A stretch of 64,000 bases of DNA from Diaphorobacter sp. HDW4B (GTDB taxonomy: Bacteria > Pseudomonadota > Gammaproteobacteria > Burkholderiales > Burkholderiaceae_C). The position numbers and the translations under genes are program-made. Below are positions 26,489 through 35,151 of this stretch, piece after piece (the first letter of the stretch is position 1; every line of letters begins with the position of its first letter). The notes under the pieces are model-generated. The model saw only the letters and a program-made list of their open reading frames with translations. It was not told where the DNA came from and did no database searches. The stretch lies in contig NZ_CP049906.1 of assembly GCF_011305535.1 (NCBI RefSeq), positions 434,001-498,000 on the forward strand. Direction: 5' to 3'.

Positions 26489-27077
26489 GCGGCGAATCCT
26501 TTGTTGTCTCTGTACTGAGGGCGTGAGTTTGCTGGCAACAAGAAATACGCAAATGACTCGGATTTGAATATGTCTTGCTGCGCGAATTTTCTATATGAAC
26601 GCGCAATGCTTAATGGGCTTTGGCGTCATTTGATTCTAGTTTGAAGGTGTGAAGGATTAACTGCCTTGAAACGCTGTCGGCGTGCCGTGGGTCGAAGGGA
26701 CGTGCCTCGGTGCTTGCCTTGTTGCCGCTTGCTGTCATGTTTGGTGCTGAGGTTTTGTCAATGAATTCAACTGGTTGCAGATATTCTGAGGGGCGCTCCG
26801 CATGCGCTTGAGAGGGGCTCTCCCTGTCTAGGGGTTTTCCATGGATGTCGCGAAAAGAAAAAAACTTGGCGCGGCTAGAGAAATACTGATCTGGAGGGTA
26901 AATATAGTTGATTGCTGTGAAATCAATGAAGTGTTTGCCTTGTCGATTGCGTATCTCATTCATTGGATGCGCCGCTTGAATATGGTGAATGGTTTCTATG
27001 GTTTTTATCGAATTTGAATATCACGTAATCGCCGGCGGTTCGGCATTACCTTGCAGCAAGTGAATTGGAGTGTATGT
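26489..27077. other. Long divergent intergenic region
   Basis: This 589-base region lies between acyl-CoA dehydrogenase (left) and quinone oxidoreductase (right). It is clearly AT-richer than the genes around it. A small inverted repeat, TTGATT-N7-AATCAA, lies at 26908-26926. An open frame on the minus strand (26610-26963) has no protein-like features, and I do not call it. It probably holds both promoters and regulator sites, but no regulator gene is adjacent. Confidence 0.6.
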
Positions 27078-28058
27078 ATGGCAAAGATGACCCGCTTTCA
27101 TGAAGTTGGTGGACCGGAAGTTCTGCGTTATGAAGACGTCGAGGTGGGCGAGCCCGGAGCGGGTCAGGTGCGCCTTGTGCACGGTGCGGTCGCGCTGAAC
27201 TTTGCCGACACCTATTTCCGCTCGGGTCTCTATCCCGCGCCGCTGCCATCGGGCATCGGCAGCGATGCCTGCGGCACGGTGACGGCCGTGGGCGCCGGCG
27301 TGACGAACGTGAAGGTCGGCGATCGCGTGACCTACACCGGCGCGCACAACACGCTGGGTGCCTACAGCACGGAGCGCCTGATCGATGCGGCTGCGCTGAT
27401 CCGCCTGCCCGACGCCATCGACTTCGAGACCGCTGCCGCGATCACCATGCGTGGTTTGACGGCCGCGTATCTGATGCGCCGCATCTACGAATTCAAGGGC
27501 GGCGAAACCATTCTGCTGCACGCCGCTGCCGGTGGCGTGGGTCTGCTGGTGTCGCAATGGGCCAAGCTGCAGGGCATCACGGTGATCGGCACGGTGTCGT
27601 CCGATGCCAAGGCCGAAGTCGCCAAGGCCCATGGCTGCGACCACACCATCAACTACAGCCACGAGGATGTGGCTGCACGCGTGCGCGAGATCACCAACGG
27701 CGTGGGTGTGAACGTGGTGTTCGACAGCGTGGGCAAGGACACGTTCGAAGGCTCGCTCAACAGCTTGAAGCGTCGCGGCCTGATGGTGTGCGTGGGCACG
27801 GCGTCCGGAATGATTCCGCCGTTCAATCCGCAGATTCTCGCGATGAAGGGTTCTCTGTTCCTGACCCGTCCGGCATCGGCCGACTATCTTGCCGACCCGG
27901 TCGAGAAGGCTGCGCTTGCCGAAGAACTGTTCGCGCATATCGCGTCCGGCCGCATCCGCGCCGACATCAGCGAGCGCTACGAACTCGCCGACGCCGTGCA
28001 GGCGCATCGCGACATGGAAGCGCGAAAGATCATCGGCTCGGCCATCTTCACTGTCTGA
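27078..28058 (+). CDS. NADPH:quinone oxidoreductase, zinc-free MDR family
   Basis: This 326-residue protein has ALNFADTYFRSG near the N-terminus and the Rossmann loop LHAAAGGVGLLVSQWAK at about 147-163, both typical of QOR/crystallin-type reductases. The structural-zinc cysteines of alcohol dehydrogenases are absent. GGAG lies seven bases before the ATG. It is first in a run of co-directional genes with TauD-like dioxygenase, small hydrolase, DsbA-like protein, Rieske ferredoxin and ligase. It could reduce an enoyl or quinoid intermediate. Confidence 0.9.
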   Translation: MAKMTRFHEVGGPEVLRYEDVEVGEPGAGQVRLVHGAVALNFADTYFRSGLYPAPLPSGIGSDACGTVTAVGAGVTNVKVGDRVTYTGAHNTLGAYSTERLIDAAALIRLPDAIDFETAAAITMRGLTAAYLMRRIYEFKGGETILLHAAAGGVGLLVSQWAKLQGITVIGTVSSDAKAEVAKAHGCDHTINYSHEDVAARVREITNGVGVNVVFDSVGKDTFEGSLNSLKRRGLMVCVGTASGMIPPFNPQILAMKGSLFLTRPASADYLADPVEKAALAEELFAHIASGRIRADISERYELADAVQAHRDMEARKIIGSAIFTV

Positions 28059-28092
28059 GCATCCAACAAACACAACAGGGGACAACAGCATC

Positions 28093-28941
28093 ATGAAAGT
28101 GGAACAACTGACCTGCGCCATTGGCGCGGAGCTGACCGGCGTGCGCCTGAGCGACGCGGTGCACGACGAAGGCCTGTTCGCAGAAATTCGCGCTGCGCTG
28201 TTCAAGCACCGCGTGCTCTTTCTGCGCAATCAGGAGATTGCGCGTGCCGACCACACGGCCTTCGCACGCAAGTTCGGTGAACTCGAAGACCATCCGGTGG
28301 TGGGCAGCGATCCTGAAAATCCGGGGCTGCTGCAGATCTACAAGACGCCCGAGAGCCCACCGGAGCGTTATGAAAACGCCTGGCACTCGGACACCACCTG
28401 GCGCGAGGTGCCGCAGTTCGGCGCGGTGCTGCGCTGCATCGAATGCCCGCCTGTGGGGGGCGACACGATGTGGGCCAACATGGTGCTGGCATATGAGCGT
28501 CTGCCCCAGACCGTGAAGGATCAGATCGCCGACCTGCGCGCACGTCACAGCATCGAGTTCTCGTTCGGTGCCGCCATGCCGATGGAAAAGCGTCTGGCAC
28601 TCAAGGAGCGCTTTCCTGATCCTGAACATCCAGTGGTGCGCACGCACAAGGATACGGGCGAGAAGATTCTCTACGTGAACGGCTTCACCACGCACTTCAC
28701 CAACTACCACACGGCATCTCGCGTGCGCGTTGGGCAGGATCACAGCCATGGCGGGCCTGAACTGCTGCGCTACTTGATCAGCCAGGCGCAGATCCCCGAG
28801 TATCAGGTGCGCTGGCGCTGGCAACCCAACAGCATCGCCATCTGGGACAACAGCGCCACGCAGCACTACGCGGTGATGGACTATCCGCCATGCCATCGCA
28901 AGATGGAGCGTGCGGGCATCATCGGCACCCAGCCGTTCTGA
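28093..28941 (+). CDS. TauD/TfdA-family 2-oxoglutarate dioxygenase
   Basis: This 282-residue enzyme is an Fe(II)/2OG dioxygenase of the taurine/2,4-D type. The metal triad is visible as His98-x-Asp100 (WHSDTTW) and His258 (ATQHYAVMDY), with a 2OG-binding arginine in the KMERAG region. TauD-type enzymes hydroxylate carbon next to a heteroatom and so release sulfite, phenol or amine. The gene lies 34 bases after the oxidoreductase. The substrate is not evident. Confidence 0.92.
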   Translation: MKVEQLTCAIGAELTGVRLSDAVHDEGLFAEIRAALFKHRVLFLRNQEIARADHTAFARKFGELEDHPVVGSDPENPGLLQIYKTPESPPERYENAWHSDTTWREVPQFGAVLRCIECPPVGGDTMWANMVLAYERLPQTVKDQIADLRARHSIEFSFGAAMPMEKRLALKERFPDPEHPVVRTHKDTGEKILYVNGFTTHFTNYHTASRVRVGQDHSHGGPELLRYLISQAQIPEYQVRWRWQPNSIAIWDNSATQHYAVMDYPPCHRKMERAGIIGTQPF

Positions 28942-28951
28942 GGGGATGACG

Positions 28952-29536
28952 ATGAATGCCTACCCGGACGACATCACGTTCCTGATCGTTCCTGGCCTGC
29001 GCGACCATGTGGAAGACCACTGGCAGACGCATCTGCAGAAGGAGCTGCATGCCGCTGGCCGACGCGCCGTGACCGTGCCACCGCTGGAGAGTGACAAGCT
29101 CAGCCGCGCCGCGCGCGTGCAGGTGCTCAGCGACACGCTGGCAGGCATAGCAGGCCGCGTGGTCATCGTGGCGCACAGCGCTGGCGTGATGACGACCGTG
29201 CACTGGGCGCAGCAGCAGTCGCAATCTGCGCGTGCGATTCACGGTGCGCTGCTGGCCACTCCAGCGGACGTGGAAGAGCCCATGCCTGTGGGTTACCCCA
29301 CGGTCTATCAGTTGGCGGAAAACGGCTGGACACCGATTCCACGCAAGCCACTGCCGTTTCCAACGCTTTTGGCGGCCAGCCGCAACGACCCGCTTGCACG
29401 CTTCGAGCGAGCCCAAGATTTGGCGCAGAAATGGCAAGCGCAACTGGTCGATCTGGGCGAAGTCGGGCACCTCAATCCTGCTGCCGGATATGGTCGTTGG
29501 GATGGCGTGCATGCCTTGCTCAAGCAACTGGTCTGA
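28952..29536 (+). CDS. RBBP9/YdeN-family alpha/beta hydrolase
   Basis: This serine hydrolase of 194 residues has the nucleophile elbow AHSAG, an Asp in SRNDPLA and a His in VGHLN near the C-terminus, which together form a triad. The start at 28952 is preferred because GAGGGG stands 6 bases upstream. The ATG six bases earlier would leave no spacing. It lies 10 bases after the dioxygenase stop. RBBP9-like proteins act on small esters or amides. Confidence 0.85.
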   Translation: MNAYPDDITFLIVPGLRDHVEDHWQTHLQKELHAAGRRAVTVPPLESDKLSRAARVQVLSDTLAGIAGRVVIVAHSAGVMTTVHWAQQQSQSARAIHGALLATPADVEEPMPVGYPTVYQLAENGWTPIPRKPLPFPTLLAASRNDPLARFERAQDLAQKWQAQLVDLGEVGHLNPAAGYGRWDGVHALLKQLV

Positions 29537-29545
29537 GGCGCGGCC

Positions 29546-30208
29546 ATGGTGAATCCTGCAACTGATTGGGCGCGCACCATGCGCATCGATTTTCATCTCG
29601 ACCTGATCTGCCCTTGGTGCTGGATCGGCATGCGGCACCTGTTTGCCGCGTGCAAGGTGCTGCGTGCGGATCAGCCGGAACTTGTCATCGACGTGCACTG
29701 GCATGCCGCCACGCTGCTGCCGCAGATTCCCGAGCAGGGCGTGCCTTATCAGACGTTCTATGTGAACCGTCTGGGCAGCGCCGCAGCGGTGGCGGCGAGG
29801 CGCGAACAGGTGCAGGTAGCGGCAAGCACCGTCGGGCTGACGCTGAACTTCGACGCCATCGAGACGTTTTCCAATACCGGGTTGGTCTGCGCGCTGGTGA
29901 ACCTCGCGCAGCAGCAGTTGGATGCGCAGGCGATGTACTTCTTCGTCGAGTCGATTTTTGCGGCCTACTTCATGCACGGCAAAGACATCGGCTCGCTGAG
30001 TACTTTGCGCGAACTGGCCGATGCTGCAGGGCTCACGCTGGACATGGATCGCCTGAGCGCACAGCGCTCGCAACCCGCACCCGGCCTGCACACGGGCGTG
30101 CCGCACATCGTGGTCGATCGCCGTTGGTCTACCACCGGGGCGGTGCCTGCCGTCGAGCTGCTCTCGATGATGGCCAGGAGTCTCGCGACGCGCGCTGCGG
30201 ATGTCTGA
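29546..30208 (+). CDS. DsbA-family (FrnE/HCCA-isomerase-like) protein
   Basis: This 220-residue thioredoxin-fold protein has a CPWC motif early (LDLICPWCWIG) and a helical insertion typical of FrnE and 2-hydroxychromene-2-carboxylate isomerases. No signal peptide is seen, so it is cytoplasmic, unlike true DsbA. A second ATG 33 bases downstream is a possible start. It overlaps the Rieske gene by 8 bases. It may act as a glutathione-dependent isomerase or thiol reductase of the pathway. Confidence 0.85.
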   Translation: MVNPATDWARTMRIDFHLDLICPWCWIGMRHLFAACKVLRADQPELVIDVHWHAATLLPQIPEQGVPYQTFYVNRLGSAAAVAARREQVQVAASTVGLTLNFDAIETFSNTGLVCALVNLAQQQLDAQAMYFFVESIFAAYFMHGKDIGSLSTLRELADAAGLTLDMDRLSAQRSQPAPGLHTGVPHIVVDRRWSTTGAVPAVELLSMMARSLATRAADV

Positions 30209-30584
30209 CACCACCTTGATCGCCGCTGGTTCGGCGAAGGATTTGCCGCCCGGTGCACGCAAGCTGGTCTTCGTGCCGGGTGGCGAATCCGTTGTACTTT
30301 TCAATCTCAACGGGCAATTTCACGCTCTTGAGAACAGTTGCCCGCACGCGGGCGCTTCAATGGCCAACGGCGTCTGCGAGGGCCTTGTTCTGAGCTGCCC
30401 TGCGCATGGTCTGAAATTCAACATACAGAACGGCCAGTGCACCGCATCGCCCCAACTGCGCATTCGCACGCATGAGGTGATCGTGCGAGGCGACGCGCTG
30501 TGGGTGCGCATCGAGCAGAAGTCCTCCATGCCATCCGCGCATTCCGACCGGCCACTTTCTTCCACCACGTCATCCCTAGATTGA
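30201..30584 (+). CDS. Rieske-type [2Fe-2S] ferredoxin
   Basis: This 127-residue soluble Rieske protein has cluster ligands Cys47-x-His49 (SCPHAG) and Cys66-x2-His69 (SCPAHG). It resembles the ferredoxin components of oxygenase systems (NirD/BphF type). No matching terminal oxygenase or reductase is in the window, so its electron partner is unknown. It overlaps the DsbA-like gene by 8 bases. The last ~25 residues are Ser/Pro-rich. Confidence 0.9.
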   Translation: MSDTTLIAAGSAKDLPPGARKLVFVPGGESVVLFNLNGQFHALENSCPHAGASMANGVCEGLVLSCPAHGLKFNIQNGQCTASPQLRIRTHEVIVRGDALWVRIEQKSSMPSAHSDRPLSSTTSSLD

Positions 30585-30595
30585 GGCGACACCTT

Positions 30596-32248
30596 ATGCC
30601 GTCCACCGACCACTTGCTCACGCCGACACCATCGGCCTACACCTTTCCGCTGCTCATCAAGCAGTTGCTGCTCAACTCGATGAGCCTGCATGGCGATCAG
30701 GAGATCACCTACCGCGGCGAGATGCGCTACACCTACCGCGACTTCAACAGCCGCATCGCGCAACTGGCCAATGCCCTTGAAGGCCTGGGCGTGCGCGCTG
30801 GCAACACCGTGGCTGTGATGGATTGGGACAGCCATCGCTATCTGGAGAGCTATTTCGGCGTGCCGATGATGGGCGCGACACTGTTCACCGTGAATGTGCG
30901 CCTGTCGCCCGCGCAGATTCTCTACACACTCAATGATGCCGACACCGATGTGCTGCTGGTGCACACCGACTTCCTGCCCATCATCGAGCAGATCCGCCAC
31001 GAACTGCCACGCATTCGCCAGATCGTCGTGCTCTCGGACGACGGCAAGCTGCCTGCCACCAGCTTCACCGTGGCGGGCGAATACGAAGCGTTGGTCAACA
31101 GCGCCATGGCGGACTACAGCTTTCCCGAACTCGAAGAGAACACCAAGGCCGTCACCTTCTACACGACCGGCACCACGGGCGACCCGAAGGGTGTGTGCTA
31201 CAGCCACCGCCACATCGTGCTGCATGCCATGGCCACGGCACTCAGCGTGTGCTCGCCCGGCGGCTCGCAGCGCCTGTCCACGGCCGATGTGTACATGCCG
31301 ATCACGCCGATGTTCCACGTGCTCGGCTGGGGCTTTCCATACATCACCATCCTGCTTGGTTTGCGCACCGTGTTGCCGGGGCGTTATCTGCCGGAAATGC
31401 TGCTCAAGTTGCGTGAGACCGAGAAGGTCACGTTCTCGCATTGCGTGCCGACGATTCTGCAAATGCTGGTGAGCGGCGCGGACAAGAGCGGTCAGGACCT
31501 GTCGGGCTGGAAGGTCATCATCGGTGGCTCCGCGCTGCCACCAGGCCTGTGCGAAGCCGCGCAGGCCAAGGGCATGGATGTGTTCGCGGGCTATGGCATG
31601 TCCGAGACCGGACCGGTCGTGTCGCTCGCGCTCACCCCCGCACAGGGCGCGCCTGACAACAAGGCCGACGATCTGAAGCTGCGCACTTCCACCGGCCGCC
31701 CCACGCTGATGGTGGACTTCCGCGTGGTCGATGAAGACATGAGGGATGTGCCGCGCGACGGCGTGACACGCGGCGAAATCGTGCTGCGCTCGCCCGCGCT
31801 CACACCGCTGTATTTCAAGAAGCCCGAGGCGTCGGAAGAACTCTGGCGCGGCGGCTATCTGCACACGCAGGACATCGCCGTGATGTACCCCGATGGCGTG
31901 GTGCAGATCGTCGATCGCCTGAAGGACGTGATCAAGACCGGCGGCGAGTGGGTGTCATCCATCGAAGTCGAAGGCCTCATCACCCAGGTGCCCGGCGTGC
32001 AGGAAGCCGCCGTCATCGGTGTGCCCGATGCGAAGTGGGGCGAGCGCCCCATGGCCTTCGTCGTGGCCAAGGACGACGTCACTGCCGAAGCCGTTCGCGC
32101 GCATCTGCAAGGCCATGTGCAGGCCAAGCGCCTGAGCGCCTATGCGGTTCCCGAGTTGGAACGCATCCGCTTCGTGGCCGAGATTCCAAAGACCAGCGTG
32201 GGCAAGGTCAACAAGAAACAACTGCGCGCCGAGCCGATGGGCGCATAA
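30596..32248 (+). CDS. Fatty-acid/medium-chain acyl-CoA ligase (AlkK-like)
   Basis: This 550-residue adenylate-forming ligase has YTTGTTGDPKG near residues 190-200, YGMSETGP, and the hinge/C-domain segments IVDRLKDVIKTGGEWVSS and PKTSVGKVNKKQLR with the catalytic lysine. The ATG begins the conserved N-terminus and lies 12 bases after the Rieske stop. It ends the oxidoreductase operon and is followed by a strong terminator. It activates a fatty or related acid for beta-oxidation, in line with the acyl-CoA dehydrogenase encoded divergently upstream. Confidence 0.92.
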   Translation: MPSTDHLLTPTPSAYTFPLLIKQLLLNSMSLHGDQEITYRGEMRYTYRDFNSRIAQLANALEGLGVRAGNTVAVMDWDSHRYLESYFGVPMMGATLFTVNVRLSPAQILYTLNDADTDVLLVHTDFLPIIEQIRHELPRIRQIVVLSDDGKLPATSFTVAGEYEALVNSAMADYSFPELEENTKAVTFYTTGTTGDPKGVCYSHRHIVLHAMATALSVCSPGGSQRLSTADVYMPITPMFHVLGWGFPYITILLGLRTVLPGRYLPEMLLKLRETEKVTFSHCVPTILQMLVSGADKSGQDLSGWKVIIGGSALPPGLCEAAQAKGMDVFAGYGMSETGPVVSLALTPAQGAPDNKADDLKLRTSTGRPTLMVDFRVVDEDMRDVPRDGVTRGEIVLRSPALTPLYFKKPEASEELWRGGYLHTQDIAVMYPDGVVQIVDRLKDVIKTGGEWVSSIEVEGLITQVPGVQEAAVIGVPDAKWGERPMAFVVAKDDVTAEAVRAHLQGHVQAKRLSAYAVPELERIRFVAEIPKTSVGKVNKKQLRAEPMGA

Positions 32249-32285
32249 GCAGAAACAGAAACAGCGTTTTCATTGCAAGTGATTG

Positions 32286-32320
32286 GGCCTGCCGGCGCGC
32301 GCTTCGGCAGGCCTTTTTTT
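32286..32320 (+). terminator. Rho-independent terminator
   Basis: GGCCTGCCG pairs perfectly with CGGCAGGCC over a 10-base loop and is followed by seven T. It ends the operon that closes with the acyl-CoA ligase. Confidence 0.92.
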
Positions 32321-32466
32321 GTCGCTTTCCCCGTCCACATGTGAGCACATGAATGTGGCGTTGATCGGTCGCAAGTTGATATGGGTGTGGCTGCATTACG
32401 TTCACTTTGCAGGCAGGCCTGCATGGGCGTGATTGCCTGTAAATACTGCTTTTTGGAGGTGACCGG

Positions 32467-33582
32467 ATGAGAAGGAAGACGCCGCAATCGGAAGGCGACA
32501 TGCCCATTGCTTTGCCGGTTGGTTATGCCAACATCCATGGCGGAATTGTGCAACTGCTAGATGCCGCACGCCACGCGGTGGTGCGCAGCGTCAACGCCTT
32601 GATGACGGCGAGCTATTGGGAGATTGGCCGCCGGATCTTCGAAGCCGAACAGAAAGGAAGGCGACGGGCGGGTTATGGCGAGCAGTTGCTGGCCAGACTG
32701 TCGCTCGATCTGACTGCCAGATTCGGGCGTGGATTCAGTCCGGACAATCTGGAAAACATGCGGCGTTTTTTCCTGGCTTATCCGCAGACGGGAATTTCCG
32801 AGACAGCGTCTCGGAAATTGAATCTCTCCGAATTGGCCCAGACATTCACGCTGCCGTGGTCGGCCTACGTTCGGCTGCTGTCTGTGACGGATGTAGGTGC
32901 TCGGCGGTTCTACGAGACTGAAGCGCTGCGCGGCGGCTGGAGCGTACGGCAGCTCGATCGACAGATCGGCAGTCAGTTCTACGAACGCACGATATTGTCA
33001 AAGAACAAGGCGGCAATGCTGCTCAAAGGGCGCATGTCCGGATCCGAAGATGTGATCTCGCCGGACGATGCGATCAAAGATCCGTATGTACTGGAGTTTC
33101 TTGACCTCAAGGATGAGTACTCGGAATCGGATTTCGAGGCAGCGCTGATTCAACGGCTGGAAGACTTCCTGATTGAACTGGGCGAAGGATTCACCTTTGT
33201 CGGACGGCAGCGTCGCTTGCGTATTGACCAGACATGGTATCGAGTGGATCTGGTGTTCTTCCATCGCAAGCTGCGCTGTCTGGTCATCGTCGATCTGAAA
33301 TTGGGTCGTCTGACCCATTCTGATGTGGGGCAGATGCATATGTACTGCAACTACGCCAAGGAGCACTGGGCATATCCTGATGAAAATCCTCCCGTGGGCC
33401 TGATTCTTTGTACCGACAAGGGGCATGCCTTGGCGCGATACGCATTGGATGGGTTGCCCAGCAAGGTCATGGCGGCCAACTACAGAATGCTTTTGCCGAA
33501 CGCCGAAATGCTTCAAAGAGAGCTGGAAAAGGCGAGACGACGGCTCGAATTCCGCTCATCGCAGGACAGATCCCAAGAGTGA
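32467..33582 (+). CDS. DUF1016/YhcG-family PDDEXK nuclease
   Basis: This 371-residue protein has the two-part YhcG architecture. The N-terminal helical domain (ASYWEIGRRIFEAEQ, FGRGFSPDNLENMRRFF) is followed by a PD-(D/E)xK domain with YRVDLVFFHR and VIVDLKLG near residues 258-278 and QMHMYCNYAKEHW after it. GGAGG with a 7-base spacer fixes the start. YhcG-like proteins are usually solitary mobile-genome-associated nucleases. This copy sits alone between a terminator and the porin gene. A defence or DNA-repair role is a guess. Confidence 0.88.
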   Translation: MRRKTPQSEGDMPIALPVGYANIHGGIVQLLDAARHAVVRSVNALMTASYWEIGRRIFEAEQKGRRRAGYGEQLLARLSLDLTARFGRGFSPDNLENMRRFFLAYPQTGISETASRKLNLSELAQTFTLPWSAYVRLLSVTDVGARRFYETEALRGGWSVRQLDRQIGSQFYERTILSKNKAAMLLKGRMSGSEDVISPDDAIKDPYVLEFLDLKDEYSESDFEAALIQRLEDFLIELGEGFTFVGRQRRLRIDQTWYRVDLVFFHRKLRCLVIVDLKLGRLTHSDVGQMHMYCNYAKEHWAYPDENPPVGLILCTDKGHALARYALDGLPSKVMAANYRMLLPNAEMLQRELEKARRRLEFRSSQDRSQE

Positions 33583-33743
33583 GTTGCGCTGCATCCTGGC
33601 GACAATGGCATTGCCCATTCTTAGCGCTTTTCAAGCCATGAAACCAGTACCTATGGGAATCCCGTAGTGGCGTGAATTGAGAAATCAATGGCGTGGAAAG
33701 TGGAAAGCCAAAACGCTCCGAAAGTGACACTGCAACCCGAATC

Positions 33744-33767
33744 TTCAAGCGGCAGACAACGCTTGAA
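33744..33767 (+). promoter_or_regulatory. Hairpin in the porin leader
   Basis: TTCAAGCG pairs perfectly with CGCTTGAA over 8 bases, 32 bases before the porin start. It could be a post-transcriptional control element, as porin mRNAs are common small-RNA targets, or an operator. Nothing else is recognised in 33583-33799. Confidence 0.35.
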
Positions 33768-33799
33768 AAGCATTCGAACAGAACCACTCAGGAGACGAC

Positions 33800-35023
33800 T
33801 TGAAAGCATCAAAACAAACGGCAGTGAAAGCCGCATTGGGTCTGGCCTTGGCATCTGCATTGCCAGCATTCGCGCAAAGCAGCGTGACCATGTCGGGCGT
33901 GGTGGACGCGGGCTTGCTCAGCATGTCCAACTACAGCAAGGGCGTGGGTTATCTGCCCACCAAGGCGCACGAGGGCTCGGATGTGCGCGCCAAGGACGGC
34001 GGTCTGGGATCGAGTCATTTCGGCTTCAAGGGGACCGAGGATTTGGGCGGCGGCCTGCGTGCCAATTTCGATGTGCGCGGCAATCTGAACGTGTTCAACG
34101 GCACGACGGGTGGCCCCAATTCGAGCACCACGAATTCGTTCTTCAACCAGATGGCGACCGTGGGTCTGTCGGGTGACTTCGGCGACGTCAAGCTTGGCCG
34201 TCAGTTCTCGCCTGTGGCGTGGGCGATGATGCACACCGACGTGCGCGGCATGCGCTATTTTGGCTCCACGCTGACCGCGCTGGTCGGTATGAATGCGGCA
34301 AGCAGCTCGTGGATCGGCAACAACTCCAACTCTGCCTACGGCACGATCTACAACGACAACACGGTGCGCTATACCACACCGACATGGGCAAACCTCACTT
34401 TTGATTTTGCATACTCGTTCGGTGAAGGGGGTGGTAAGGCCAATTCCCAGCAGTCGGTGACGGCGCTGTACACGGCCAATGGCTTGAAGCTCTCGGCCCT
34501 GTACTACAACGGTTATGGCAACAACTACGGCACGGCTGTGGCGCTCTACACCGCGGCCAACAAGGGTGATGCGGCAGCGGGTCAGCGTGCGGCACAGGCG
34601 GCGGGCTTCTCTCCGACGGCCAACACCAACCGCCTGTACCAAGTGGGTGCGCTCTACAACTGGGGTACCTACACCGTTGGCGGTCAGTATTTCATGGCCC
34701 GCAATCCGGACCATGTCTATATGCCGGGCGGCTCGGACAGCCTTGACATGTGGAACATCGGTGTGGGCTGGAAGCCTGTCCCCAAGATCAATCTGACCGC
34801 CGCCTACTACCAGACCAATGACAACCGCAATGCGGGCCACAAGTCGACGCAGTTCGTCGTGGGTGGGGAATACCTGCTGTCCAAGCGCACCTGGCTGTAT
34901 CTGCAGGGCGCGGCAGTCACCAACAAGGGCGACAACATGGCGCTGAGCCCGATGTATGCCACGCCGGTTGCGGCGGGCAAGAACGTGCATGCCTTCATGG
35001 CGGGCGTTCGCCACAACTTCTGA
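33800..35023 (+). CDS. Outer-membrane porin (Burkholderiales Gram-negative porin family)
   Basis: This 407-residue trimeric beta-barrel porin has a signal peptide ending ALPAFAQ and then SSVTMSGVVDAGL, the typical first strand. The barrel ends in FMAGVRHNF with the C-terminal Phe that the BAM complex recognises. The start is a TTG with AGGAGA just upstream. No ATG precedes the signal peptide, so TTG is well supported. It lies upstream of an MFS transporter and may provide outer-membrane entry for the same substrate. Confidence 0.92.
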   Translation: MKASKQTAVKAALGLALASALPAFAQSSVTMSGVVDAGLLSMSNYSKGVGYLPTKAHEGSDVRAKDGGLGSSHFGFKGTEDLGGGLRANFDVRGNLNVFNGTTGGPNSSTTNSFFNQMATVGLSGDFGDVKLGRQFSPVAWAMMHTDVRGMRYFGSTLTALVGMNAASSSWIGNNSNSAYGTIYNDNTVRYTTPTWANLTFDFAYSFGEGGGKANSQQSVTALYTANGLKLSALYYNGYGNNYGTAVALYTAANKGDAAAGQRAAQAAGFSPTANTNRLYQVGALYNWGTYTVGGQYFMARNPDHVYMPGGSDSLDMWNIGVGWKPVPKINLTAAYYQTNDNRNAGHKSTQFVVGGEYLLSKRTWLYLQGAAVTNKGDNMALSPMYATPVAAGKNVHAFMAGVRHNF

Positions 35024-35151
35024 GCGGCAGCTTCCGCATTTCTTGAATGATCCGGCACACAATCGAGGCGGCGCATCGCGCAGTGTTCGGTGGGTCGCCG
35101 GATCAGGCCGCCGACTGAATGGAATCCCTCAAGGGAAATTGGAGACGTACG

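Noticed and set aside
24782-26518. 578-codon open frame antisense to acyl-CoA dehydrogenase
   Set aside because: The minus-strand gene has all family motifs; the antisense product is Gly/His-rich without domains.
26610-26963. 117-codon open frame in the long divergent gap (minus strand)
   Set aside because: No ribosome site, no protein-like pattern, and it lies where two divergent promoters are expected.
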